Below are positions 1-13,261 of a stretch of 64,000 bases of DNA, piece after piece (position 1 is the stretch's first letter; the number at the start of each line of letters is the position of its first letter). The notes beneath the pieces were generated by a model. That model was not told the DNA's origin, made no database searches, and was given only the letters and a program-made list of their open reading frames with translations. The stretch is from Lojkania enalia (Eukaryota; Ascomycota; Dothideomycetes; Pleosporales): NCBI GenBank assembly GCA_010094045.1, contig ML986594.1, positions 9,228-73,227 on the forward strand, given 5' to 3'. The position numbers were made by a program, and so were the translations under genes.

Positions 1-213
1 CAGTTCAGCTCCTCATCTCCCTCCCTGAGACAAGATTCGCCTCTCACCACAGACACTACCTCTAATATTCGAACCAGGGACTAGTTTTGCTTTCTGAGCG
101 GGCACTGACTAGGATAATAAGATGGTAGAAAGAAAATTTGGAAAGACTATCGAGTCGTATATGCATGAGAAGATTTGGGGATCTCTTAAAATCAAAGATA
201 TCACGTTCTATCT

Positions 214-357
214 TGTAAAGTTATATATATCGCACGATCCCTATTATAATTTAGCCTAATATCATGTGATACCTAGAACAGTCAGTATAAATAGCCTTGA
301 TCCCCCGTAGATATTAATCAGCACAGTTCTCCTCCTCATCTGCCCTGATACTTTACA
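214..357 (+). repeat. Solo LTR, family 3 (144 bp)
   Basis: The element begins TGTAAAG and ends TTTACA, so it has TG...CA ends. The 5 bp before it (209-213, TATCT) are repeated exactly after it (358-362), a target-site duplication that marks a complete insertion. It contains a TATA-box-like AGTATAAATAG. It matches 16633-16776 over its whole length with scattered transitions. No internal retroelement sequence is attached, so it is a solo LTR left by LTR-LTR recombination. Confidence 0.85.
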
Positions 358-1091
358 TATCTCACAGCGAACCAATAAGAACGATCGTTTAGCTAGCATT
401 ATCACGCTCGGCGAGACTATTAAAGACCCAGCTGTGGACGCTCCAGACTTTGAATTCCTATTTGAAGGAACTGACTGCATAGGTGGCCGTGGCGCATTCG
501 CAAGTGCGGAGGGTTACTTTACCTTACAGTGTGTTTTACAGAGTGGTCCAGGACTCTTGTGAGAAGGAGCTTGGACAGAATTGCTTAAGCCACCACTAGA
601 CGAGAAATGCAATACCACATTCAATGATTAATTTCGCCCTACACTACTACATATCTAGTATTTGGAAACGTACCTACCAACTAATAGTGTAAAGAACTAG
701 AGCTTTGCTGGAATGGTCTGTAAGGGAGAGGGAGAGGAAAGGATGAATCCTGGTACCATCTTCTGGGCGGTGTTCCGAGCACGGCATTAATAATTAAAAT
801 TAATGACAAAATGCCACTTATAGTTGATAACGCGAGACAGTGCCTTAACTTAATGCTAGGTATCTATGGGGTTACAGCATATCATATACTTTCACCGATA
901 TTACCATCCATTATGAAACTCCATGAGAGCTTCCAGCGTGCTAGTTTTAAAGAGTTCGGAAGTTCGGAATAGCTACCATCTCGATGATTGGAATGAGCAT
1001 GTGAGAGAAGACAGAATTTGGTATATATGGCAGGCCGATGCTATAAATCAAGATATATCGTCTTGGAATTTTTTGTAACGCAGGTTTGGAT

Positions 1092-1318
1092 TGTTGTGAG
1101 CGGAATCTTGTCTCATGGAGGGATATGAGGAACTGAACTGCTTGTATTGAAGATGGTCAGCAGGCTATATTTATATACATAGAAAGGGGGTATATCAGCT
1201 AATATACGGCGTGATTTGATATCGTACGACGGTATCCGATACAACCTACAACCGGATAACTTGCTGCCGTGCAAAAGTAGGAAATTTTACTCGGCAGACT
1301 TGCCAAATCCTCATTACA
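1092..1318 (+). repeat. Solo LTR, family 2 copy A (227 bp)
   Basis: It starts TGTTGTGAGCGG and ends CATTACA, flanked on both sides by the 5-bp duplication TGGAT (1087-1091 and 1319-1323). It is homologous along its full length to copies at 17462, 52972, 56862 and 58096. It is the same length as the 52972 copy and belongs to the branch without the expanded GATATC ladder. Confidence 0.88.
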
Positions 1319-1671
1319 TGGATAATTTAAAGGTCAGATACAACTAATTAAACATCCGAAATCATATCTATGACTCTCTGTTTATTAGCATATCCTCCCA
1401 ATATATATACGAGGCAAAATGCAGAAGAAACCTTCTTCAAATACCTATAGTCGGAGTTGTCATCTTCACCATCTCACACCGGAGACCCTTTATCCCTCAT
1501 GATGTGCAGATCTTCTTAGAATCTGGATCCTATCATTCAATTTGAAAGGGCCATGACAATAACCTGCGATAAATAATAAAGATGAAATTTAAGCCGTAGA
1601 ATAGTTAATCGCGAACTTAAAGGAGGTTTCTCAGAGTATATAGACTAGACTCCCCCAACGAAAGACATTTA

Positions 1672-1820
1672 TGTCATGTGTTTCTACTATCCTATTATAG
1701 TTGGTCTATTTTCAGGCCTATATAGTCTCGCCATTGTCAGTCTCTGGCCAGGTAGGCCACTTACCCTTCTTCAATACATCAATATTCGCCTCAGCAATTG
1801 ATGATGCCTGATACGCGACA
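1672..1820 (+). repeat. Solo LTR, family 1 (149 bp)
   Basis: It starts TGTCATGTGTTTC and ends ATACGCGACA, flanked by an exact ATTTA duplication (1667-1671 and 1821-1825). It is nearly identical, in reverse orientation, to 2120-2268 and is also present at 56128 and 56678. Confidence 0.9.
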
Positions 1821-2119
1821 ATTTACCTTCATAACATGTATCATGTCTGATGCGGAAGGACTGGATCTTACGAGGCAAGTGGTCCGCCTAGTTCGTTCCT
1901 ACTTGATATTTCCGGCCGAAAATGGCACTAATGGGGTCCCTAAGCCCCTAAATTGGTGAATTTCTATATAGCTTTGTGACGTATAGTTGGCCGATTGTTC
2001 CAAATCGCCCTATTCGAGGTGGAAATGTTGTTTGTGACTCTTAAAATGTACTCCGAGAGCCAGTGACCCAAGGATGTAGCGGTTGCATCCAAGGAAATAG
2101 CGTAGCTACTGCTTACTAT

Positions 2120-2268
2120 TGTCGCGTATCAGGCAGCATCAATTTCTGAGGCAAATATTGATGTATTGAAGAAGGGTAAGTGGCCTACCTGGCCAGAGAC
2201 TGACAATGGCGAGACTATATAGGCCTGAAAATAGACCAACTATAATAGGATAGTAGAAACACATGACA
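2120..2268 (-). repeat. Solo LTR, family 1, reverse orientation (149 bp)
   Basis: This is the reverse complement of the 1672-1820 element with only a few differences. It reads TGTCGCGTAT at the left and ACATGACA at the right. The flanks are ACTAT (2115-2119) and GCTAT (2269-2273), a 5-bp duplication with one changed base. Because it has its own duplication it is an independent insertion, not the second terminus of one element. Confidence 0.85.
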
Positions 2269-4199
2269 GCTATTTCCATAACAAGGGCTTCCCATATTTC
2301 CATTATTAAATTCGGTTACACCGCATTGAACTAGGCAGAAATAATAGCAGCTGAGATGCTTGAGCGTCGGTGTACAAGCCAAGATCTGCTACAAAAGTAT
2401 CTTCCGAGACTGTTGATATGTCAAGAATTAGAGTTTGCAGTGTGATGGGGTTTGTATCCTAGCTAGGCAAATGTAACTGGTTCAAGACCCCGGTGAAGCG
2501 GCCAACTGTAGGGAGGTACAGAAAAGGACGTAATAGTCTATATCGGACCGAAAGCTCACAGTCGATCGTGGTGAATCTTACGCTAGATTTTCATACGTAA
2601 GATACGTAGAACAGCATTTCGTCCTAGGATTGATAATATCATAGTGGGGGATAGCTGATATAATCTGTGCCCGATGTATCCGAAACCGAGACCTGCTTGC
2701 CATAATCAAGTAAGATGCTGCAAACCTAGGACAGTGATAATGTCAACATTTATTCTCTTGAATTCTGACCACCAAGTGGAAGCTGATGGCGAATAAATAT
2801 CTAACACCAATCGGCCAACTAATTGTAAATCCTCAAAGAGAACATCAACTGGCACGTATCGGATTGGATACGACAGATGATTTCTATTGATCGCCAGCCA
2901 CCCTTAGACTCATCTGGGCTACAATCCTCCCATTCAGGTATTGTGACGATACGACCACCACGCAAACGTAGGGTTTTGGTATGGGATCCTATGCCGGCAT
3001 TGCAACGCAGATATCTGAGCAGTAAATGAAATGGTGGATTGTCCTTGTTGTCATCCCAACGCCAGTCGATAGTAAGGTAAATATGCAGAGAACGATGCGT
3101 ATATAATGCACTGTTCAGACGACGCAATCGAGAAATAGTTGAGATCGAATATGGCTCGATAATCTACTCCAGAAGCTCAGGAGGCAAGTCAAGTAGAAAG
3201 GGGATGATGAACAACCAAGAGAATCAATGAACGAGGGTATTCCTCAATTGAAATTTTAGAAACCCTCTTATCCTCTAACAATGGGTGGTTTTCGGATAAG
3301 CTGATGAAATTTAATAAGGCAAAATAACGAAATGTAAACAATGACCGCAAATTATACTGCCTAACTATTTCAGGATTCTAAGATATGTATAGATGCTGCA
3401 AACTTGCCGGTTAGCTATTAGAGATCTCGCTGAGGAGACTAGGAACTCTAAATCATAAGTGGTATAGCTGTTGCTAAATTATCTACAACTAGACCCGGTC
3501 ATATGGAAGTTTCATGGCAAAGAACGCGTACCAAGTGACATTTAGATAGGCTCTCCAGGAGTCGTTCGTATAGTCGTACGACTATTGGCCCATAATTCTT
3601 AGAGCTGTTAAAACGAGCTATCTACGGTAAAATGGTAGATACCGCCTCCAGACAGAAGAAACTGCGCCTTGATTGAAACCAAGCAAAAGCCTAGGTATTA
3701 ATTATTTGTTCGTATAGAGCCTTGTTCATAACCTGTATTGGCAGTGTTGCCCTTATGGCACCCAAGGTAAAGTTCTTGTTCCTTGAATTTTCCATAGGCG
3801 AACAATGCGCGGATGCCATGCATCTTTAGAAACTCGAAATCGATTCTATGAAGAGCAGGTCAACTCCATGCACCGTAGTTATCGCTATCGTGACTGATTA
3901 AAGCCCCCTACCGTAGGATCGCTAGCCCTAGAAGATAATAGCATGAGGGTGGGATTCGGGATGCGGACGTAGTTCGACATTCTCGTTTAATATCAAGCCG
4001 GTCGCAATGAAATAGGGACACTGTATTGATAACAGCAAATTCGTATTCAAGGGACGCAGAAAATGTAGCCCCGTTCTTTTATTAGCACTAAGCACCGGCA
4101 GAAGAATCCTAGTGTAATGACCTGAATATGCCCACCTAATGCCTTTCATGGGACTTCTTTTAATTAAAATTCAAGGATATATTGCAACCTATATAGCAC

Positions 4200-6544
4200 C
4201 TATCGTGTTCGTGCCCCCTGGATGGGTAGCCTATCACTCCTCCTCTCCCTCTCCTTCCCAATCGTCTCAAGAGAATCCATCCTACTAACTTCTCTAACTG
4301 TGGGGCTCAAAGCCTTCTTCTCTTCGAAAGAATCTGCTGTATTTGCAGAATTCGCGGTCCCTGTCTGCCGAATATTGACCTCGACATCACCATGCCTCCA
4401 CTGCCCCCCCAAATCATACCTTTCTACCTTCGTCGCATACTCTGTGACCGGGACTGTGCCATCGACATTTCGCCACATAGACTTTCTTGTTGCGAATGCA
4501 AACTTCTGGAGTTGGAAGAGCTGGTCTGAGACCCAGCTGTCCGATTTGGAAAGTGAGGACTTAGATTGACGGCGGTGGCGCAGGAATTTGAGGATAGAGG
4601 AGAGGAAGGTATTTATTAAGACGAGGAGAGTGCCTATAATGAGAGTGATCGAAAGACCATAGGTGCTAACGTTGCTATATACTTGTCAATTTCCGCTCCC
4701 AGGTTTCAGAGTGGGGCAGCTTACTTGAATCGGCCATTCGATTTAGCGCGGATCATGTTACACAGCGCTTTCTCCTCAGTGGAATTGGGCTTGACGATGA
4801 ATTGCTGCGCTTCGGGCGTACTTGGACCTTGCGTGTAACTCACGATTGCTTTCTGGAGATTGGCTAAGACAATGTTGTTCGCATGTTGCATTTCGATTTC
4901 CCATTGGTTATTTGGAAGTGGCAATTGCCATGCAGAATATGCCGAATCCTGGGCCGCTAGTTTGAGGCCGTCAGGGTCGAATGCTGCGCCAATATTGACG
5001 CCGAGGGCATAGACAATATTCATGATTACATTAACAATCTCTTGCTGCATTGGGCTGAGATCGAGCGTCGTGAGAGCATCTCCGGAGGCCGGTAGAATAC
5101 CTGCCAGATCGGTACATGGTTGGCCGGATTTGTGGGGGTTGCAAAACTGATACTACAAATTGTTAGTATGATCCACGCAGAGACGGATCACCCATAATGC
5201 TCACCTGCTCTATGCATCCCATTGGACTCGCTAAGTGGTCCGAGAGATAACCCCCAAGGTCGGTACTCCGTGGAATAGTGTAAGGCTCATGAGCGGAAAA
5301 CCAAGGATCGTCGGTTGGTTCAGAGAAAAGGATCCGATTTCCGGAAAGGAATATGAATTGCAAATCTCCGTCCGAACGGTTAAATTCTACTCGGGGCAGA
5401 AATGTAGACTGATCCGGGAAAGGTACGCGTTCGTCAAGCGGGAATTTGGCAATGGTGCTATTCTCCGTTAGATTCGTAATTCAATGAACTGATTATGAGG
5501 CCTACTCTGAGGTATAATAGTTCAATTGTGTACTCTGAATTGAGTTAGCCACTGCAGTGGCATTAGTGTCCAGGAGTAAGAAAGGCCCGTAGAGCCAATG
5601 CATGATGTATTCCGTATGGTTTGTGCCGTCCGGTTCTGTCATGGTATAGTTAAGCCTTTCAGTGAATAGATCAGGCTTTATGGGGGCACAGGTCATTGTT
5701 CGCCTGAACTTAATGCTATCTTTCTTCGAATTAATGCCGAGGATGTCATTAGTGTCGAGTGCGCCAGTATCTAACATCAAATTCGCGTTCGGTAGAGCAC
5801 AAGTCGTCGAGTTAAATGGACACGGAACATTCGAGGAAGTCGTGAACGGTATAGATGCTTGGGTGAAAACTTGGCATGATGGTGTCCAGCGAGCATTGGT
5901 GTTGTTGTAGCAGTCGCGGGTGTAGATGCGAGAAGATTCGGACCTACGTCTCAAGTACTTCCCGTTCTCGACCATAAACTGTTCTTGCATGTTCCTGGCC
6001 ATATCTTCACTTGGCACCTGCCAAAGCCCACACTTATCGCCGCGTAGAAGGACAGGCACATTCGAAGTATCGACAATCCATGATGATAGAATGCCGGCTG
6101 CGATGAGCAGAATTACAAACATAAGCGGTATCACAGGAGGGAGGAAGGCAATCCTCCACCACCGAGCACCACTTTCCTGTTTCCGGATATGTTTCCATGC
6201 CCATGCTATCTGAATAAAGTACAGCAAAGACTGCTGTGGAGACGCATTGTTCCTTAAGGCGGCATCCTGTTGGTATTGAAGAGCCAATTTTGGCAGAGGT
6301 GAATTGCGGATTTGATGCCAGCCGAAACTCACGAGCTCCCACAGGTGTTGACCAACATATCTGGCGCCCGTAAGTATTTTGCTACCTTGCTCGGCAATAG
6401 ATCATACTGGACAAACAAAGCCAAGAAGGCAATGAGAACGGCACCACCTGTCGAAGTGAGTGTAATTTTGGCTCCATTGATAGGATCCTGGGACTGGTCT
6501 ACCCAAGGACCGAGATATACATTGTCATAAACAAGGTCGGCCAT
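4200..6544 (-). CDS. Multi-pass fungal membrane protein of unknown function (5 exons, about 715 aa)
   Basis: Reading the minus strand, exons are 6544-6408, 6360-5506, 5457-5205, 5152-4725 and 4674-4200. All four introns (47, 48, 52 and 50 nt) have GT...AG ends, and the joined frame is open from ATG to TAG (2148 nt). Hydrophobic segments suited to membrane insertion lie near residues 30-50 (VLIAFLALFV), near residue 100 (a long segment after RWWRIAFLPP) and near the C-terminus (YGLSITLIIGTLLVLI). Between the last two is a long loop with several Cys and N-glycosylation-type NxS/T sites, probably extracellular. The C-terminal tail is charged and Ser/Glu-rich. The layout is that of a large, poorly characterised Pezizomycotina membrane-protein family; I do not know the function. 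It is the only intact gene in the left 13 kb, and its coding sequence shows no stops or shifts. Confidence 0.82.
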
Positions 6545-9500
6545 ATCGTCTCGCGCGACGGTTCTGGGAGAACGAAGAAACTAAGGAATAGTCTCCGAAG
6601 GAATGAACCTTAACCCTTAGGCCGGCTCAATCCTTCATGGAGCTTAAGTACATCGATGAGCGCAAACCACGCACTACATACAGCACTTGGCTTCTTTTCT
6701 CCAGCTGAGAATAACTTTTGGCCCCAAACGCTTGCCCAGCTGCGATATTACCTATATAAAGTGCGCAGGGACGCATGAATGTTGGATTGGCTAAGGCAAT
6801 ATGCAGGTTGCCACCCGTTCAGGGCTGAGAAAACGTTCCGTTCCAATCTGTGGCAAATGGCGAGATTTGGTGGTCAACCGGCCGAACTATTACGCCTCCA
6901 AACCCACATTAAACACCGCGCTAGCTCGGGGCAAGAATTAATTCAAGCTTCGTGAAGCGAAAAGCCCAATGACATGCCGCTCTGTTCCCACCGCCTCCGC
7001 GAATAGCAGCAGATGTGGAATGGTGCGGCGACTCCGCCCCAAACGAACCCCGTAGATCTCCCCGATATTCAGCGCCGGTGGGTCGAGCCCAGAAGTTAAG
7101 ACAAGCATTATGAGGCCAATTGGTAGGATTTTAAAGTGCCGGCTAATAGTCCTAGGACAGGGAGGGGTACTATGTATCCCGTTTCCCGTTCTCTAGAGCC
7201 GCACTAGTCTCGCCGTGATTGGTTTAAATGGGAGCCAGAACAGCAAATGGTAAGACAAAAAAATGAGGTTTGAAGTGTCTAAGGAAACTTTCAGAGTTGA
7301 ATACGGCCCGCGATTTTGTCTTTACTCTGCCTTCATTCAAGTTGGGTTGGCTCGGGGAGTAAATTTCTTGGAGATTGTTGGTTTGCTTGGACAGGGCGCG
7401 ATGTGAAACTCGCTACTGACAGGCTAGCCCCTTCACTCCCCGCCTCTCGCAATACCCAGACCTACAGCCAAACCCTCTTAACTTTGCCCAGTAACATAAG
7501 CGTCTTTAGACTCAATATTCGGCCCTCAAAGATCGCATAACAAGGCGTACCTCGCATAATTCCTCTCTTCGGCATCTCGCCCTCCCCTCCCCCCGGGGCA
7601 CCCTCATTAGACCGCCCGACATTCACATGCTTCGAGATGCGGGAGAACCTAAAGATAAGGCTGAAACCGTGCTGCATATAAGCCTTTTTCCAAAATGGTC
7701 CCACCATGTTAGCATCCCATCTTGAGCTGGGAGTCTTTCCGGAGTCATTAGCTGCTTCGATTGGCTCATGTGCTAAGCGCCGCATTCTCACGGTTGATTA
7801 TCCCACGAATTAAGGCTAGTTGAGAAGCTAGTCGGATAATGATCAACGTGACAGCGACTCATTGTCGTCGGACATGTATGAGCTGAAAGATGGGTGAGAA
7901 GAAAGTGTTGGATGTGTGACGAAGAACGAGGCAGCATCGACTTTCGAATATCCAATGTGGGCCAGGGGATAAGATTGGGGGCGATGCGCTAACTCTATCC
8001 GACGCTATCTGCATCAACACTGTGGAGCACATCTCGGGTTTTACGACATTCGATCGGCGTTTGATTGGATTCGAAAAGGAGTGGAGTAACACGGAGGGAG
8101 GATACGGCCGTTCGGTTGGAATACTACCACAATCACCAACGAGGCTTATCGCTTAAATCACTCACTTCATCAATGTTGTGGAACAATATGCTTGGTTCTG
8201 TACTGGATGATATTCATACAGCGTGCAAGCTAAACCTTAAGTATAGCCCTTTACATGAGCATTAAGTTGTGGAACACACGCGCTCAATGCCGCGTTACAC
8301 ATTCCACTACACCGGTACCCAGCATCGTAGTAGTTAGACGGCCTTTCCCGGGGACCAAGAAAGGGTTAGCTCAGAAGTTAGTAGTCCGCTACAAATGATT
8401 CATAGATATTAAAGTTCTAGAGAGTAGTGCTGTAACAGTGGGATTACGAAGGAAGAGATCTAGAGAACATGCGGATGGCATACGCATTGTATAGAAGTCG
8501 CAGGAGCCGGCGCCTCGGGCCCTACCCTCGCTTTTATTAAAGAGCACACTATCAAGAGTGACTTCGAAGTAATGATTCATTGGCACTTGTTTGCGCTCAA
8601 CAGGATCGGAATTTAGATTGCTCAGACCATATCAAAAGATGCATTTCTTGCTTACCCAGATACGTACTCTAGTACACCAAGCTACGAACAAAGAACCCCT
8701 ACATACAATCTTTGCTCAAAATGCCATAATAGATATATAATAACCGCTTGAGCCGGCCTATAGTAATACCGAACAATTTACCATTGCAATATAGAAATGT
8801 ACCAATTTCGGTCCACAGTAAAACGAAAAGCGTCATACTTCACCGCAAATCTTAAGCTATTAAAATCCGTACGCAGGTGAATTAGAGTCGTGGCTTCCCC
8901 TATTCCACGCTCTTTTCTTCCATCACAGAATTTATCGTATTCATATTCTTTATTATGAGGTCATCTGAGTTTATCAACTAGGAGCTGGTAGTAGTGAGCG
9001 CTTGCGAATCCACAATCAGGCTTGGCGCGGAAAATATGAGTGGCCCAATAACACAAGGGATGAACTTTATGAAATTAGAGGTAGAATAAGGAATGTCTAG
9101 ACATTAGGGGCTATTGTGAGAGAATTATACTGGAGCCAGAAATAATGTGAATGCAGCAATATGATGCGATGAGTTGTGCGATTTTCGAAGCATGGGAGCG
9201 TAGAATTGGAATGCTATCTTAATGTTATTCAAACATCTGAGCTAGGTAAATAGTTTATGCCTATCATGGCATATAGGGAGCTTTATAGCCACGTTCCATG
9301 AGTCGAATTTTTGAGATTTGACATGTTGCGTGGCAAAGAAATTTTAATGAACGGTTTCACACGATTTAAAGCCGTTTCTCGCAAATGTAGTACGTCAGTT
9401 ATGTGACGAAACAAAATGCCCATTGAGGCTTGGCGCCCAAGAAGATGGATGGCACTGCGCCCTAGAGATTCGAACACTTATTTACATGACTCCTGTCAAA

Positions 9501-10259
9501 TCAAAGAGCTTGTTCTAATAATTCGTCAAGTTGCGAAATCTGATGTTTTATGGGAAACGCTAGAGATCACCCACGTTCCCGTAATATATTCCAATCAGAT
9601 ACTAAGACCAGAATTTCCCCTTCGAGTACATGATGATAAGAAGAAAACAAGGAAATATAGCACAGCCGCAATTAAGTAGAGGACACTGGCATACGCCTAA
9701 ATATCCAGATTATGTTGTAGACACCCGGAGATAAACCGTCATGGCTAGCTTTCTCACGCAAGTCTATAAACTGAGCAGATATTGAACACACTGCCATTCA
9801 ACTATAATAGCCTAATGAGACATAACAGCGCGACCAAACTCCTTCCCGTTCTGAAACACCTTTAATGATTCAATTATATCCATCTAAACTCGGAAAGTTA
9901 GCCTTAATAATCCTGTCATGGTTAGTGTTCCCAAATCTTGATAGTATAGAACCCACCACTCTCCAACAAGTCCGTCCACTACGGCCTCTCGCGCTCAATT
10001 ACCCCATTAAATGTCATTAATGCAAGATCGAATCTAGCTTTTATTTCTACAGCTCTTGCGTCAGGAAGAGTGGAATATCCTCTTGCTCCTCTCGATCGTA
10101 AAAATTAGAGCCCAAGGTGCACGTATGTTGTAACGAGACCCACCTCTCACAGGCTGCTCCGTGAAAAAAAAGCATGAGCCGTCTTCTCCACTTTGTCATC
10201 CAAACTCCGTGTTCAAAATATTCCCAAAACCTACACCAGAACTTTCAATACTAGCTTTC
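6545..10259. other. Gene-free interval
   Basis: Nothing here could be supported as a gene, LTR or RNA. Open frames are under 110 codons and without known motifs. About 6600-7800 is less AT-rich and probably includes the promoter of the minus-strand membrane-protein gene. The remainder is AT-rich and looks like degraded sequence. Confidence 0.5.
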
Positions 10260-10750
10260 CCTAGTAAGATTTTCTAGCCCCGCCGAATGTCCCATTCAAC
10301 ACTTCGAGATCATAGCTTTTTCCACCGCCCAGGTCAACAAGCAAAGCCCCATTCATTTCACTATCAAATCCTTCAACTAGCCCCCATTTAACATCGTATC
10401 ATTCATGCCAGTACTCTCTCGCACTCATCGTATTACCCATATATATATTGAAATAGCGAAACAGTCCCGGAACAGACTGCAGGTACTCAAAAATGCTATA
10501 CTTCGTTTGATTCGCATACTGTATGAACTCATCTGTTGGCTTAGTTGGGGTCATAAATGTAGTTCCTCGAAGGAACTTCGGTGCATTTATCGTAGACATT
10601 TATCGTAGAGGTTGTGAGGGCGTCGAAGACGAAGCAGTGGCCTGCAACGATTGGAGCAGATACCATTGCTCTAGTAATTTCGTTGGGGTGCCATTTCCCG
10701 GCGCGGATCCTCTGATGAAGTTGACTAAGATGAGAAGTTAGAGTATCCAA
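10260..10750 (-). pseudogene. Decayed SAM-dependent O-methyltransferase
   Basis: Minus-strand frames contain pieces typical of fungal O-methyltransferases: FDALTTSTIN, then FIQYANQTK, FEYLQSVPGLFRYF, MGNTMSAREYW, and a SAM-binding motif I LLVDLGGGKSYDL (plus-strand 10308-10347). The pieces are split. A tandem 13-bp duplication (10584-10596 and 10597-10609) shifts the frame inside the first block. A TGA follows REYWHE (10399-10401), and further stops occur beyond the SAM motif (near 10262). The 5' part is at or above 10,750; the C-terminal third is not recognisable. Assignment to the family is confident; the exact limits are not. Confidence 0.72.
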
Positions 10751-13261
10751 GCAATTAGAATTTCATCTGCTTCCGTTATTGTGGCGACCCTTTTTGAGGT
10801 TAGCTTTAGGGTGAGCTTATATGTTCGAATAAGTTGAGGTCAACGTCGATTCACGCTGCTATAGGTGTGTATGGCTGAGATTGAATTTCCTAGTTAGTAT
10901 CAGTTATAAGTTACTGAATTTTATTACTTATTTTGAATACAAGGTCAATTTCCCAGTTTACAAGGCCTTCCAAAATAGCAGTAATCTGTCTACATAGCGC
11001 CAGCGCCTAGTATTTCGCATCTTAATATTTGTCTAGAGACAAGACATCTATCTTTTGAAGCGCGGAGTCCAGGTTCTATAGCTCAATCTGCCCTTCAGAG
11101 CTTGTGTGCATGATATCGAACTACGTTGTGACGATTCCCTACCTACAATGCTAGTCTGGATCAAGGAGAGAGAAATAAATCGGTTATAATCAGGCCAGAA
11201 ACTGTCCTAGATCCAGCAAAATCCTACTCATAGGTATTAATCTCGCCGGATTTTGGAGCAGCGTGTAGTCCTCGGCACACTAGAATTTGGGAGTAGTGTA
11301 AAGTCCAATTAAGCCAGATAAGATTATTACTGAAAATGTACGAGATCTGAATATAGGGCCCACGTTGTACATGAGAAAAAAAAAGAGCAACGTAGAGGCT
11401 ATGGAATAGAGAGGGCATATACGCCGGTGTAGGGCTGGTGGCTGAGAAGACGCTTCGTACTACTTTACTCTACTTCTGGCAATGCTAATACTTTAAATAC
11501 TCACTCTTCCTACCCTTCTAGCGCAGAGGCACTAAAGCGAGGGAAGTTGTTCTTAATAGAAGCGGCACTAGCTAATTCCCCACATGTATAACGATTGCCA
11601 AGCCCCTGCTGTTACGTTACTCTAGTTTGGAATGATACTTAGGCCAACCATAAACGACGTATACACATTGAGCATAGCAATTACGCTAGAAAATTTAATC
11701 CTAGATACGTGCAATGTGCTTGAAAATTTAGATTTGGACAGTGTTTAGAGAGCGATTGCCGAATCCATTTCGAGGAAGTCATTGCAATGTGGGTCTAAGG
11801 CTTACCAAGGAGCTCTACACTAGACGGGGGCTATTTAGATATTCCATTGCTGGCCGCTCTAGAAGAGCTACGGGCCAACAAACTGTAGGACACGACGATT
11901 TAAGGTTCGCCATCTGCGAATTTGTCTGAGGAACGAATTCTGCCTAATGGCTTTACTCATTTTCTTGCTTAATTTTGTTACTACCGTAGTAGAATCCACT
12001 TATAAATCTGGAGATACTTGCAGGAGAATGTACGGATGGCTCGGGGAAGGGTAGTCCAGATGGGAAACGGAAGACTTGGTGCAAGCATCTAGGTCAGGTA
12101 CTGCTGATCGTCGATGAACGATTATTTACGAGCTCGCCTCTTCCTCCGGGATGAATGGCTTATCATAATGAAATGTTTGCTAGGGATCTTCAAACCTTTC
12201 ATTATCCCGCATTCAGGACCCATTTTATTTCTACGTTCGCTTTACCGCCGTTGCTGCAGAATCCGAGTCAGCTCTGACTCAGCTTGATCTTCTTCCCTTC
12301 TCGCACAAAGTACAACCTAAAAATCTAAATCTTCAAGCAAGAATATATTGATCAGGTTAAAGCTTCATCTAAGCAGGACGTTCAACACCTTTAATTATAC
12401 CCTACGCCTCAGAATCACTACTTGGCGTACCTAAAAGGATGTCGAGACTATTCTGTGTCTAGCTGTTAAGTACCTTAAGCTTAGGAGCATCCTTTGCGAC
12501 AATGTGGGACTATATTCCCACTCTTGAAGAGCTGGAATGTTCCCCGTCCTTTGAATCCCTGATCCGAACTCGTCGTTCTCTTCAGCTTAGTCCGCACCAC
12601 AAGGTCTATATTTCTTTTGGTTGCCAAGTCGGTTGCGATACGCACACTATACCCCCTGGCTTTCGCAAAATTTCTACATCAATTTCACAAGCTTTGGGAA
12701 GATAAAAAGATTCAGAGTGTAAGAGCTCTAGCAGGCACTGCTTTTCCGCCGATTAAATATTTGGCCTTTGAAAAGATGTCTCGTCAAGTGGATATTGTAT
12801 AATCGTTGGGGCAGTTTCTTCATATCGCTCTCAGCTCCAGCTCGAATAGTGCGTGTGATTCAGGCGCCGTGCATGAGAGCTGATATTGACATAGCAATCT
12901 GATAAGTGGGCGAACTGGCGTGGCTGGAACATGAGTGCCAGCAATGCAAGGGGTGTGGAGTCGAACTCAGACCTCACCGTAGGGTGATGGATCCAAGAGC
13001 GTTGAATCCTATCAACCTAGGCATCCCACCTTTTAACTGACGACATCGTCTTCAGAATAATTACCAATTGATTGAACGCCTGTTGGTCATCGTTTTGTTC
13101 TTCCAATTCCAGCAGTAGGGTTTAAATGCGAATGTACCTAAGGCTTGCAGGAACCCCTTGATTATTTGGTTACCCCGCCTTGTACCTCGTCGTATCTGCA
13201 ACCACTGTACATGGGATCAAGTCAAGAAATCCTCATCAACACCGCTAAACAGCGATTGACA
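10751..13261. other. Gene-poor interval upstream of the FAD monooxygenase
   Basis: Apart from a tRNA-like segment (12951-13030) I find no gene. A frame ending near 12800 (containing LHQFHKLWEDKK) has mild coding character but no recognised domain and no clear start. The last 200 bases presumably hold the monooxygenase promoter. Confidence 0.4.
12951..13030 (-). other. tRNA-like segment (tRNA relic or SINE-type head)
   Basis: On the minus strand there is a box-A-like TGCCTAGGTTGATAGG, a hairpin with GCT in its loop, a variable-arm-like hairpin (CACC-CTAC-GGTG) and a box-B-like GAGTTCGACTCC, in tRNA order and spacing. The long variable arm suggests descent from a Ser-type tRNA. The acceptor stem and T-stem do not pair properly, so it is not a working tRNA as read. 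It could be a pseudogene or the head of a SINE. Confidence 0.35.

Larger units (their letters stand above)
1..4199. other. AT-rich, gene-free repeat region
   Basis: Apart from four solo LTRs annotated separately, I see no supportable gene here. Open frames are short (at most about 100 codons), carry no recognisable motif and lie in AT-rich sequence with frequent stops on both strands. It looks like old repeat debris. Confidence 0.6.

Noticed and set aside
1672..2268. A 600-bp DNA transposon or MITE with 149-bp terminal inverted repeats
   Set aside because: The two arms are inverted, but each is flanked by its own target duplication (ATTTA; ACTAT/GCTAT) and each also occurs alone elsewhere with TG...CA ends. 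Two independent solo LTRs explain this better.
13145..13261. N-terminal extension of the FAD monooxygenase
   Set aside because: The open frame begins with a non-ATG codon at 13145. The family core starts three residues after the ATG at 13262; the ATG at 13211 remains possible but adds no conserved sequence.
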